In this document: one piece after another, positions 7,834 through 16,295 of the stretch
Position numbering within the stretch: the first letter of the stretch is position 1
Layout: each line of letters begins with the position of its first letter
Assembly (NCBI GenBank): GCA_944326555.1
Contig: CALVEK010000003.1
Span: forward strand, 59,860 to 123,859
Source: Candidatus Gastranaerophilales bacterium
Lineage (GTDB): Bacteria > Cyanobacteriota > Vampirovibrionia > Gastranaerophilales > Gastranaerophilaceae
DNA: 64,000 bases
Direction of reading: 5' to 3'
Notes under the pieces: generated by a model
Databases searched by the model: none
Seen by the model: only the letters and a program-made list of their open reading frames with translations
What the model was told of the DNA's origin: nothing
Translations under genes and position numbers: made by a program

Positions 7834-9834
7834 ATTTCGTTTGTTAAAAATAAAATACCGATAATAGTTTTAACACTGGCAGTATTGTTTGTACAAACTT
7901 GTCCTGTTTATGCTGCTTGGGATATCAATGGATTTTGGAATAAAACAATAAAATCAAAATTCAAAAAAGATAAGCATATACAAGAGGAGCAAAATACAGA
8001 AGAAACTGCGCCTTCTGACTCACTTTGGGAGACAATACATTCAGATTCAACACAAAATTTACAAGCTGAAAAAACAAATCAGTCCGACATTACTATTAGT
8101 TCAATTGATATAACAGGAAATAACCTTGTCAGTACGGAAGAAATACTTAGTGTAGTAAAGATAAAAGCCGGTGATCCGTACAGTGTAGAATCTGTACAAC
8201 AAAATCTAAAAGCAATATATGATATGGGATATTTCAGTGAAAAAATGAAAGCAATCCCTATTAAAATTGACGATAAAACCGTAAAATTAAAAATAATTGT
8301 ACAAGAAAATGTACCTATAACAGACTTCACAATCACGGGGAATAATTCAATAGCAACCGGTGATTTGCTTCAAATTCTTAATCCTCTAATGAACAAACCA
8401 CAAAATATAATAAAGATTAATGAAGCAATAGAAGAAATTCAGGATTATTATGCCAGCCAAGGATATATATTAGCAAGGGTAACCAGCGTTTCTGACGACC
8501 CTGACGGCATGGTTAATATTACAATAGATGAGGGTAAAATTGGATCCATAATCATAGAAGGAAACAAAAAAACCAAGGAATTTGTTGTAAGAAGGAACAT
8601 ACTGACGCAACCCGGCACAGTCTACAATGAAAACCTTATAAAACAAGATTTAATGAGATTGTATGGGACTCAAGCATTTAAAGATGTTAAAAGAACCATT
8701 GAAAGAGATGAAGAAAACCCGGAATTGTATGACGTAACAATTCACCTTGAAGAACAAAGAACAGGGACACTTTCTATCGGTGGTGGTATAGATACAGCAA
8801 CAGGTCTTTTTGGAACAGGCGGTTTTACGGATAACAACTTTAGAGGAATGGGACAAAGGGTTTCTCTTAGTTTGCTAGCCGGTACAGGTATTGTAATGGC
8901 TGATAGCTCTATGTTAAACAGAGCTAACCTGCAAGCCGAAATAAGCTGGTTTGAGCCAAAACTTAAAGGTACAGACAACGCATTAATGGTAAAAGCCTTT
9001 GGTAGAGATTTTGCCAGCTATCAAATACCTTTGGCTGTTGAACAAAGATTTGGTATAGAATCGACAATTTCAAGAGCATTTGTCAATGCACCACATTTAA
9101 CAGGTTCATTTGGTGTAGGTCTTGAAAATGTACACGTAAAAGAGGGTGATGGCAACCAAATTGCTAGCCTATATGCAGCTCACGGAATACCAATATCAGA
9201 AAGAGCAAAACAGCTTCAAGGCGGTTTATTCTTATCTCTGTCTCCAAGTTTAATATACGATACAAGAGACAGTTCAACCTTACCGAGAAGTGGTGTATTT
9301 GCTACAGCAAGATATGATGAAATGCTTGCACTTGACGGGTTTGAAAACACATTTGGAAAACTGACCGGAAGTATCAAAAAATACTATCCTGTTGCAAAAA
9401 AATCGTCAGTTTCTTTATCGTTTAGAGCCGGCGGAAAAATCCACGGTGATATGCCTGAAGTTATGGCATATCGTTTAGGTGGCCCTTACACTGTTAGAGG
9501 TTTCAGAATGAGCGGAATCGGTACAGGTAGCGGCTTTATGATGGGTTCGGCTGAATTTCAGACACCAATACCGTTTATTGACAGAATCACAGATGCTAAA
9601 TTCCTTGACAATATAAGAATTGCTGCGTTTGTTGATGCAGGTCAAATTTATGGTTCAACAGTAACAAATGAAATTTATAATAGACCTATACACGCAATTA
9701 CAGCAGGTGTCGGCGTAAGAGTATTTGTACCTGGTGTTGGCCCATTGAGCATAGATTGGGGTTATCCTCTTACAGGAGTGCCTGACGGAAATTCCAAAGG
9801 TGCATTCACTTTTGGTGTAGGAGAGTTTTACTAA
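7834..9834 (+). CDS. bamA: Outer membrane protein assembly factor BamA/Omp85 (three POTRA domains)
   Basis: Inserts beta-barrel proteins into the outer membrane. After a signal peptide (KNKIPIIVLTLAVLFV, then VYA|AWD) and a ~60-aa linker come three POTRA repeats, each starting with an I-x-I-x-G-N motif (ISSIDITGNN, ITDFTITGNN, IGSIIIEGNK), then the 16-strand barrel with the GGPYTVRGF motif and FVDAGQIY, ending in an aromatic residue (GVGEFY). Three POTRAs is the cyanobacterial arrangement; proteobacterial BamA has five. The first ATG/GTG/TTG codon in frame is TTG 7885, in the middle of the signal peptide and without a ribosome site. The open frame extends back to 7807; ATT at 7834, ten bases after AGG of GATAGG, is my best initiator and yields an ideal signal peptide (667 aa). 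Confidence 0.92.
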   Translation: MSFVKNKIPIIVLTLAVLFVQTCPVYAAWDINGFWNKTIKSKFKKDKHIQEEQNTEETAPSDSLWETIHSDSTQNLQAEKTNQSDITISSIDITGNNLVSTEEILSVVKIKAGDPYSVESVQQNLKAIYDMGYFSEKMKAIPIKIDDKTVKLKIIVQENVPITDFTITGNNSIATGDLLQILNPLMNKPQNIIKINEAIEEIQDYYASQGYILARVTSVSDDPDGMVNITIDEGKIGSIIIEGNKKTKEFVVRRNILTQPGTVYNENLIKQDLMRLYGTQAFKDVKRTIERDEENPELYDVTIHLEEQRTGTLSIGGGIDTATGLFGTGGFTDNNFRGMGQRVSLSLLAGTGIVMADSSMLNRANLQAEISWFEPKLKGTDNALMVKAFGRDFASYQIPLAVEQRFGIESTISRAFVNAPHLTGSFGVGLENVHVKEGDGNQIASLYAAHGIPISERAKQLQGGLFLSLSPSLIYDTRDSSTLPRSGVFATARYDEMLALDGFENTFGKLTGSIKKYYPVAKKSSVSLSFRAGGKIHGDMPEVMAYRLGGPYTVRGFRMSGIGTGSGFMMGSAEFQTPIPFIDRITDAKFLDNIRIAAFVDAGQIYGSTVTNEIYNRPIHAITAGVGVRVFVPGVGPLSIDWGYPLTGVPDGNSKGAFTFGVGEFY

Positions 9835-9924
9835 TACTTGTGTAGTTTGTTCTTTTTGAAAAATGAACAATATAATATCAATATTCGTTAACTAAATTGT
9901 AAAATTATAAATGGAGGACTAACA

Positions 9925-10638
9925 ATGAATAAAAATAATACAAAAAGAATGATTTCTTCATTAATTATTGCCTCATTTTTAGTAAGCACAACAGGAATTT
10001 ACAATGTAAGCAATTATGCAACTGCAGCAACAAATCAGCAATTTGCACCATTACAAGGTAAAGTAGTTATGGTACCGGCAGGTACTGCAATACCTGTAAC
10101 GGTTACGAACGAATTGTCATCAGAAACATTGACTCTTGGACAAAGTGTTTGTATAGCAATGTCAAATAATTTTTATTACAATAACACACTTATAGCCCCA
10201 ATAGGCAGTTCTGTAAACGGAACAGTAATACAAGTAAAAAAAGCAGGAAGAGCCGGTGTAAACGGTCAGCTAATGATAAAATTCACAAATATAGTAACAC
10301 CATACGGACAAATGATACCAATATCAGGAAAAATACAGACTGATGATGGTTCTGGCCTAATAAAAGGTGGTACCAAAATGGATTCAGCAACAGATTATGC
10401 AAAAGATATAGCAATAGGTTCTGCTGCAGGTGCTGTTGCGGGAGTAATCATGGGGCCATTATCAGGCGGTAAAGTCGGCAAGGGAGCAGTTTATGGAACT
10501 GCTGTCGGTGCAGGAGCAGGTCTTGCAAAATCAATATGGGATAAAGGAACACCTGCAACAATACCGGCAGGAACTGCAGTAAACATAATTCTTGACCAAC
10601 AGGCTACCTTCAGTCCAATTCAAGGTTACCAGTATTAA
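9925..10638 (+). CDS. Secreted protein with glycine-zipper segment
   Basis: 237 aa with a long signal peptide (basic MNKNNTKR, hydrophobic to about residue 27, likely cut near ATAATN). The mature part has two beta-type segments built around VPAGTAIPVTV and IPAGTAVNIIL, flanking a glycine-zipper helix pair at about 165-205 (AIGSAAGAVAGVIMGPLSGG, GTAVGAGAGLAKS). The layout resembles periplasmic proteins that anchor in or span the outer membrane. The ribosome site GGAGG lies upstream of the ATG. It stands between bamA and tonB on the same strand, so an envelope role is likely; no specific function is known. Confidence 0.7.
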   Translation: MNKNNTKRMISSLIIASFLVSTTGIYNVSNYATAATNQQFAPLQGKVVMVPAGTAIPVTVTNELSSETLTLGQSVCIAMSNNFYYNNTLIAPIGSSVNGTVIQVKKAGRAGVNGQLMIKFTNIVTPYGQMIPISGKIQTDDGSGLIKGGTKMDSATDYAKDIAIGSAAGAVAGVIMGPLSGGKVGKGAVYGTAVGAGAGLAKSIWDKGTPATIPAGTAVNIILDQQATFSPIQGYQY

Positions 10639-10711
10639 TTATCTACTTGGGTTATTTGTTTTATTGTAATGCTTTTGCTAAACTATAAAACAAAAGAGAT
10701 TTGGGGACAAA

Positions 10712-11914
10712 ATGACATTACTAGGAAACATAAATATTTACGAAGAAGAAGATGAAGAAATAAGAAACACTAAATACACTTATGGAATCTACAAAAAAGA
10801 GGATGAAAATGATTTATCTCTTCCAAAGTGTTTCTTGTTTTCAGCAGCACTGCACCCGATTACTGCAGGTTTGATATGGCTAACAATAATAATACTGGCA
10901 TTCTTGGGTGTAAATTTCTCTATATTTGATAAACCTCAACAAAAGCCAAAAGATATAGAGTTTGTGTTAGTAAACAAAGAAGCGACACCTATAAATAAAA
11001 ATACAAAATTCAGAGCAGATAGAAACTCTAGAGCCGGTGGTAAACATGATCCCAAAAGACCGGTATCGCAGCCACAAGCTGCATCTCAGCCTAGCAAGTC
11101 GCAACAAGCTGCTACTGCACCCAAAACGACAAAGGCAAAGAGTAATAATCAGCCGCAAACAAAACCCAAGCAACAGCCCAAGCAGCAACAGCAACAAGTA
11201 AAGAAACAACAGCCTGCTTTACAAATGCCTTGGGCACCTAAAAAGACAACCAAAGCACCTACTCCACAGGGTATACAAAAAGCACCAACAGCTGCACCAA
11301 GACCTGCAGCAAAGCCAAGTGCGCCCAAAGTCAGTAAACCCGGAGGTAATTTTAACATACCTGTACCAAAATCAACACTTCCCAAAGTAACAGCTCCAGC
11401 TGGTGGTCCGCTTACAGGTTCTAAATCAGGTTCAGGCTCAAAAAGCGGTTCTTCCGGAACAGGAGGAAAATACTCACCTACACCAACTTTTTCACCTAGC
11501 GGATCAGGACGAGCCTCTGGAGGAAGATTCTCTCCCGGAAGCACAGGAAGAGCAGGAAATGTTGGTAACCCGGGACCAGGTAACCCCAAGGGCGCTCCAG
11601 GTATCGATGCAATTAAGGAACCGGATTTTGGTCCATACATGAGAGAATTACAAAGAAGAATAAAAATGAATTGGGAACCACCAAAAGGAAATGAAAGTAA
11701 AAGAGTTGTTCTTTTATTTAAAATTGCCAGAGATGGAAGACTAATTTCTCACAGAGTATATAAATCGTCTGGTCTGCCAGCAGCAGATAGAGCAGCAATG
11801 CATGCTGTCGAACTTACGGCACCATTCAAACCTTTACCCCCTGAGTACAAGGGTGATAGTGTAGATATTCAATTTACATTTGATTATAACGTATTCGGTG
11901 CAACAACATATTAA
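10712..11914 (+). CDS. tonB: TonB-family energy transducer
   Basis: 400 aa. An N-terminal ~45-residue cytoplasmic acidic segment is followed by one membrane helix (about 48-70, ITAGLIWLTIIILAFLGV). Then comes a long Pro/Lys/Gln/Ala-rich and Gly/Ser-rich periplasmic spacer (about 85-300). The C-terminal TonB domain (about 305-400) contains YMRELQRRIKMNWEPP, VVLLFKIARDGRLISHRVYKSSG, and AVELTAPFKPLPPEY. It transmits proton-motive force to outer-membrane receptors or, if TolA-like, supports envelope constriction. The spacer is longer than in the usual TonB and the cytoplasmic segment is unusual. ExbB and two ExbD genes follow immediately. Confidence 0.88.
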   Translation: MTLLGNINIYEEEDEEIRNTKYTYGIYKKEDENDLSLPKCFLFSAALHPITAGLIWLTIIILAFLGVNFSIFDKPQQKPKDIEFVLVNKEATPINKNTKFRADRNSRAGGKHDPKRPVSQPQAASQPSKSQQAATAPKTTKAKSNNQPQTKPKQQPKQQQQQVKKQQPALQMPWAPKKTTKAPTPQGIQKAPTAAPRPAAKPSAPKVSKPGGNFNIPVPKSTLPKVTAPAGGPLTGSKSGSGSKSGSSGTGGKYSPTPTFSPSGSGRASGGRFSPGSTGRAGNVGNPGPGNPKGAPGIDAIKEPDFGPYMRELQRRIKMNWEPPKGNESKRVVLLFKIARDGRLISHRVYKSSGLPAADRAAMHAVELTAPFKPLPPEYKGDSVDIQFTFDYNVFGATTY

Positions 11915-11949
11915 GAGTAATTAAATTATAATAGAAAGAGGACTTACAA

Positions 11950-12597
11950 ATGGAATTATTATTAAAAGCAGCTATTGAAGATTTATGGATTATAGCACCA
12001 ATACTTCTTTGCTCAATTTTAACAGTAATGGTTGCTATCAACAGGTTTTATTACTACAACAAAAACAAACGTGATGTAGTACAATTTATACCCAAATTAC
12101 AAAAAGAACTTGCACGTAACAACTTGGATTCAGCACAAAATTTGAGCGTACAGTTGGGCGGAATCATTGGAGAAGTATCAGAGGAAGCTGTTAGAATATT
12201 TTCTGAGCAAAAAAATGGTTTTTCTCGTTCATTTGATATCGCATCAAGTCTTGCAACAAGAAAATTGGAATCTCATTTGACTATCCTTGGTACAATTGGT
12301 GGTGTTTGCCCATTCCTTGGTTTGTTCGGTACAGTTGTAAGAATTTTATACACATTCCAAGATTTAGCTGTACAAGGTAATCAATCAGCTGCCGTAGCAT
12401 CAGGTATTGCTTCTGCATTGATTGCTACAGCTTTAGGTCTTGGTGTTGCAATTGTTGCTGTTGTATTGTACAACTACTTCCAGTCAATGGTAAAAAGATT
12501 TGAAGATGATTTCCAACTTATAAAACTTCTCTTCTTGAGTTTTGTTGACAGCAACGAAGATGTAGTAATTAACCAACCTACAAACATTGCTCTATAA
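11950..12597 (+). CDS. exbB: MotA/TolQ/ExbB proton channel family protein
   Basis: 215 aa inner-membrane protein. Three membrane helices are seen: about 12-32 (LWIIAPILLCSILTVMVAIN), about 115-140 (LTILGTIGGVCPFLGLFGTVVRIL, the conserved GLFGTV motif) and about 150-182 (ASGIASALIATALGLGVAIVAVVLYNYF, the conserved IASALIATALGL motif). Forms the stator that harvests proton-motive force for the TonB protein upstream, together with the two ExbD proteins downstream. GAGG precedes the ATG. Length is typical. TolQ is an alternative name that cannot be excluded. Confidence 0.93.
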   Translation: MELLLKAAIEDLWIIAPILLCSILTVMVAINRFYYYNKNKRDVVQFIPKLQKELARNNLDSAQNLSVQLGGIIGEVSEEAVRIFSEQKNGFSRSFDIASSLATRKLESHLTILGTIGGVCPFLGLFGTVVRILYTFQDLAVQGNQSAAVASGIASALIATALGLGVAIVAVVLYNYFQSMVKRFEDDFQLIKLLFLSFVDSNEDVVINQPTNIAL

Positions 12598-12636
12598 TAG
12601 AACTTTCACACCTGAAAGAGATAAAAGGGAAAAAAA

Positions 12637-13185
12637 ATGGCATTTAAAACAGCAAAAGGCAAAGATGCCTTATTTACAGAGATAAACATAACACCATTAA
12701 CTGATATATTTCTTGTTTTGCTAATCATTATGATGGTTATTGCACCGACATTTCAATCTAATGACAGCAGCATAAAGATGCCAGAGATAAACAGTGGACT
12801 AACTGTTGAACAAAAAAATGCAACGATATCAGTAACAAAAGATGGAAAGTTCTATGTAAACGGAACACAAGTTGGCGAAGATGAAATTTATAACCAATTA
12901 ATAGCACTTAAGCAAAAATTAGAGAAAAAAGAAGTAGTCGTAAAAGCAGATGAAAGCGTAAAGAGCAGAGAAATCATGAAAATCATGAAGGCTGCACAAG
13001 ACGCAGAATTTGATAAACTTGTAGTTGCAGGAGAACCTCTTTCTAAAAAAGAACAAAAGAAACTGCAAACAACAAATTCTGAATCAAGCGTAAAGGCAAT
13101 TAACAGTAGCTATGGAACCACACAGCAAAGTGAATCATACGACAGCTACAGAGGTACTGTTGGAGAAATACCATCTGAAGAATAA
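12637..13185 (+). CDS. exbD: Biopolymer transporter ExbD/TolR (first copy, long)
   Basis: 182 aa. Short cytoplasmic N-terminus, then INITPLTDIFLVLLIIMMVIAPTF (about 16-39), with the conserved membrane Asp (D22) that carries protons. The periplasmic domain follows (about 45-145; VVVKADESVKSREIMKIMKAAQDAEFDKLVVAGEP is the typical ExbD/TolR signature). A Ser/Thr-rich tail of ~35 residues exceeds the family length. It shares the TPLTDIFLVLLIIMMVIAP segment identically with the next gene, which suggests a local duplication kept under selection in the membrane part only. Confidence 0.92.
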   Translation: MAFKTAKGKDALFTEINITPLTDIFLVLLIIMMVIAPTFQSNDSSIKMPEINSGLTVEQKNATISVTKDGKFYVNGTQVGEDEIYNQLIALKQKLEKKEVVVKADESVKSREIMKIMKAAQDAEFDKLVVAGEPLSKKEQKKLQTTNSESSVKAINSSYGTTQQSESYDSYRGTVGEIPSEE

Positions 13186-13196
13186 GGATCAAAATA

Positions 13197-13589
13197 ATGT
13201 CAAGAAGAGAACGAGACAGTTTTAACGAAATCAATATAACACCACTAACAGATATATTTTTGGTACTACTAATCATTATGATGGTTATTGCACCGCTTTT
13301 GGATCAACAGGGGTTAAATCTTGCTGTACCAAATAATGTTGAAGTTCAAGATGTAAAAAATGAAAATAAATTGATATCTGTAACGGTAAGTGATGATGAC
13401 AGATACTATATAGATGAACAAGAAGTCGATACGACACAGCTGGAAAATACAATTAAAAGTAAAATTAAAGATTTTCCTGAAGGATTGCTAATACTAGCGC
13501 AACCCGATGCATCACACGGTGCAGTTGTTAAACTGATGGACAAAGCAAGAGATGCGGGTGTTACAAATATTTCAATATCAGAATCCTAA
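13197..13589 (+). CDS. exbD: Biopolymer transporter ExbD/TolR (second copy)
   Basis: 130 aa, 11 bases after the first exbD, with AAGGATC near its start. Contains INITPLTDIFLVLLIIMMVIAP (about 12-33), with the same conserved Asp, and a shorter periplasmic domain (ILAQPDASHGAVVKLMDKARDAGVTNISI) of normal family length. ExbD works as a dimer inside the ExbB pentamer, so two different copies could form a heterodimer. Last gene of the tonB-exbB-exbD-exbD cluster. Confidence 0.92.
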   Translation: MSRRERDSFNEINITPLTDIFLVLLIIMMVIAPLLDQQGLNLAVPNNVEVQDVKNENKLISVTVSDDDRYYIDEQEVDTTQLENTIKSKIKDFPEGLLILAQPDASHGAVVKLMDKARDAGVTNISISES

Positions 13590-13670
13590 ACAATATCCAA
13601 ATACACATAACGAAGTATATTTTAGCTAAAATACTTTACCTGCATTAAAATAAACAATATAATACTAAGT

Positions 13671-15542
13671 ATGAGTGAAGAGTTAAGCACAAAATTTTTA
13701 AAACAGGCTTTCATCTTTCAAGAAGAAAAGCACTATAAACAGGCTATAGAAGCGTTATATAAAGCATTATGTATTGAAAGTGATAATATTGAGATATTAT
13801 CACAGATTTCGCATTTATATTATTTGATGAACAATTTTGAACGTTCTCTTGAATATGCGGAAAAAATTCTTGAGATAAATCCTGAACATATTGAAACACT
13901 CAAAACAGTAGTAAATATAAACAAATTCAACAAGAAATACGCGAAAGCACTCACAATTGCAGAAAAACTATATCGTCTTGCACCGGATATTAACAATTTT
14001 GTAACTTATATAGAAATGCTTACAGAATGTAACCAATATAATACTATTCTCACAGAAATTGAACAGGCTAAATTCAATTATGAAGAGAAAAAAACAGAAA
14101 AGGTTATGTTAATTGAGGGTTATGCCAGACTTAAGCTCAACCAGATTTTTAAAGCGATTGGGATATTTCAGGAAATAATCAAAATGTATCCTGAAAATAC
14201 TGATGCAAAATTTTATTTGGGTGTAATTTATTACCAGAAACACCAAGAGAGCGAAGCAGAAAAATTATTCCTAAGCATACTTGATGAAGTTCAGTGCGAT
14301 AGAACTTATAACTATCTTGGAATGCTAAAACTGGACCAACATAAAGTAGCAGATGCAATAAATTACTTTCAATTTGCAATAAAAATTGAACCAAATAATG
14401 CATTCTATCATTATAATTTAGGAACAGCATACTCACTAAACGGTTGGCTACCTGAGGCAGAAAATTCTTTTAAAGATGCTGTTTCACTTGAACCACAAAA
14501 TATTATTTACAACTACTCTTTGGCATATCTTTATTTTGAAAGAAAAGATTTTCAAAAATCACAAGAAAAAATCGATAACATACTGCTAATAAATAACCAG
14601 TATACAGATGCTCTGATTTTACAAGCATTAATAAAAGCAAAATCAGGAAATATTACAGAAGCAAAAAATGATTTGGAAAGTCTAAAAGAAAAAGAAACAA
14701 AAAATGACTTTTTATACTATGCTCTCGCAAAAATATACAAAGATATTCCAATGTACAAAGATGCTATAGAAGCACTACAGCAGGCACTATTTATAAAGCC
14801 TGAATCACTGGAATACCTCAGCGAGTTGGCAGATTGTTACTGCGAACTTGAACAATACCAAATAGCGCTGGATATAGTTACAAAAGTTTTGTATTTAAAC
14901 AATAGGTTTATATATGCGCACCTTCTTATGGCAAAAATAAACTTGAAACAAAAAAATTATATTCAAGCATCAAAAATAGTTGAAAATGCAATAAAATTAG
15001 ACAATAGCTGCGCAGAAGCGTACAAATATAAATCAATAATCTATGCAGCACAAGGATTAAAACAACGTTCAATAGAAAGTGCAAAAATAGCAGTATCTTT
15101 AGCACCATCTGATCACACATATTATGCATATCTTGCTAAATTGTACTTTGATGTACAGGAATATTCCAATGCATTTTTATACTATAAAGAAGCATCAATG
15201 TTAGATGAATTAAATGTTGACTATTTGTATAATGCAGCTATATCTGCAGACAAAGATGATGATTATATGAATGCATCAAAATACTATTCATATGCTTTAA
15301 GACTTGATCCTTACAATAATTTAATAATATACGAATATGTTGATTTGCTAAAAAGAAAAGGTAAAATCAAACAAGCATTAAGTCTGCTACAATCTAAGAT
15401 GTCAACAGTAGAATCTGAGAATATTGGAAAAATATTAAAGCAGAAATACAACGAGCTAAAAGAAGAAGAAAAACTTCCAATATCACAAAAAATACAAAAT
15501 TATTTCAACAAATTAATAAAGAAACAGCCACTAGAACCTTAG
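13671..15542 (+). CDS. Long tetratricopeptide-repeat (TPR) protein
   Basis: 623 aa made almost entirely of ~34-residue TPR units from about residue 5 to 600; typical units are KQAIEALYKALCIESDNIEIL, DAINYFQFAIKIEPNNAFYHYNLGTAY and QRSIESAKIAVSLAPSDHTYYAYLAKLY. No signal peptide, no catalytic domain. TPR solenoids serve as scaffolds for protein complexes. It follows the exbD genes by 81 bases on the same strand but may have its own promoter. It ends one base before the converging YkgJ-family gene, leaving no room for a terminator. Partner unknown. Confidence 0.85.
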   Translation: MSEELSTKFLKQAFIFQEEKHYKQAIEALYKALCIESDNIEILSQISHLYYLMNNFERSLEYAEKILEINPEHIETLKTVVNINKFNKKYAKALTIAEKLYRLAPDINNFVTYIEMLTECNQYNTILTEIEQAKFNYEEKKTEKVMLIEGYARLKLNQIFKAIGIFQEIIKMYPENTDAKFYLGVIYYQKHQESEAEKLFLSILDEVQCDRTYNYLGMLKLDQHKVADAINYFQFAIKIEPNNAFYHYNLGTAYSLNGWLPEAENSFKDAVSLEPQNIIYNYSLAYLYFERKDFQKSQEKIDNILLINNQYTDALILQALIKAKSGNITEAKNDLESLKEKETKNDFLYYALAKIYKDIPMYKDAIEALQQALFIKPESLEYLSELADCYCELEQYQIALDIVTKVLYLNNRFIYAHLLMAKINLKQKNYIQASKIVENAIKLDNSCAEAYKYKSIIYAAQGLKQRSIESAKIAVSLAPSDHTYYAYLAKLYFDVQEYSNAFLYYKEASMLDELNVDYLYNAAISADKDDDYMNASKYYSYALRLDPYNNLIIYEYVDLLKRKGKIKQALSLLQSKMSTVESENIGKILKQKYNELKEEEKLPISQKIQNYFNKLIKKQPLEP

Positions 15543-15543
15543 G

Positions 15544-16140
15544 CTACCAGTAATCAGCACCATATTTTTTCCAAGGTTTAATTTTATCGTTTACAAATTC
15601 TCTCAGTTCAGCAACAGTCATCTTCCTGGTTGGAATATATGTTGAATCATCAAGAAGTTCCAAATCCATCAAGTACTCTTTTAGTTTTCTTATAGAAGCC
15701 TTAACTTTTTCTCGCTGTTGAAACTGCCATCCTTTATAACCACAACCTGGTGGAAATAAAGACCACCCATTTCTTGGAGCACGTCTGCAACAATCAGGAC
15801 GAGTTGAGTGAATCGAGCATTTATTATCATCAGTAACATAAGGACAATAGAAAAATGTAACTGTTGATTCATCCAACTCAGGATTATTTTTTTTTAATTG
15901 TTTTATAATATTTTCAACATGTTCAGGTACAGCTTTTTTGGCTTGTTCAATCGAATCATAGCGTTTAAAAACTTCTATAAAAACTTTTGCTTCTTCCTGT
16001 CCATCATTTGCAAATTTTAACAATTCATCATAAGAATAAGGGGTTGTAATAGCTCTACAACACTTACCGCACATCTTACATAAATGCTGAGGAAAATCGT
16101 ACGAATAACTAACAGACTCATTTGAAATTTCTATGTCCAT
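15544..16140 (-). CDS. YkgJ-family cysteine-cluster protein
   Basis: About 198 aa from the ATG at 16140 (an ATG eight codons further up is also possible). It contains the family signature of Cys-rich clusters: CKMCGKCCRAI near the N-terminus, then FYCPYVTDDNKCSIHSTRPDCCRRAP and FPPGCGY. These proteins are believed to bind zinc or an iron-sulfur cluster; the biochemical role is not established. A second, shorter member is at 48523-48927. It converges on the TPR gene with a one-base gap. Confidence 0.85.
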   Translation of the reverse strand: MDIEISNESVSYSYDFPQHLCKMCGKCCRAITTPYSYDELLKFANDGQEEAKVFIEVFKRYDSIEQAKKAVPEHVENIIKQLKKNNPELDESTVTFFYCPYVTDDNKCSIHSTRPDCCRRAPRNGWSLFPPGCGYKGWQFQQREKVKASIRKLKEYLMDLELLDDSTYIPTRKMTVAELREFVNDKIKPWKKYGADYW

Positions 16141-16240
16141 ACTAACAATTATAAATAAATGCAAAAAATTTACAAACAGAATTTAATAAGAAATTAAATA
16201 GAAATAAACAAATCAGCTCAATCTAAAAAAAACATAGAAA

Positions 16241-16266
16241 AAACAGGGAGCAAAAGCACCCTGTTT
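16241..16266 (-). terminator. Rho-independent terminator after the EF-hand protein
   Basis: Stem AAACAGGG / CCCTGTTT with an inner GC/GC step and AAAA loop (16241-16266). On the minus strand it is followed by six T residues. It lies 29 bases downstream of the EF-hand gene. Confidence 0.8.
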
Positions 16267-16295
16267 AGGTTTTAGTTTAATAGATAAATAATGTA

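Noticed and set aside
11149..11640. 163-codon minus-strand frame rich in Pro, Gly and Leu/Cys
   Set aside because: It is the antisense of the Pro/Lys/Gln and Gly/Ser-rich spacer of the TonB-type gene; composition is explained by that repeat-rich coding strand.
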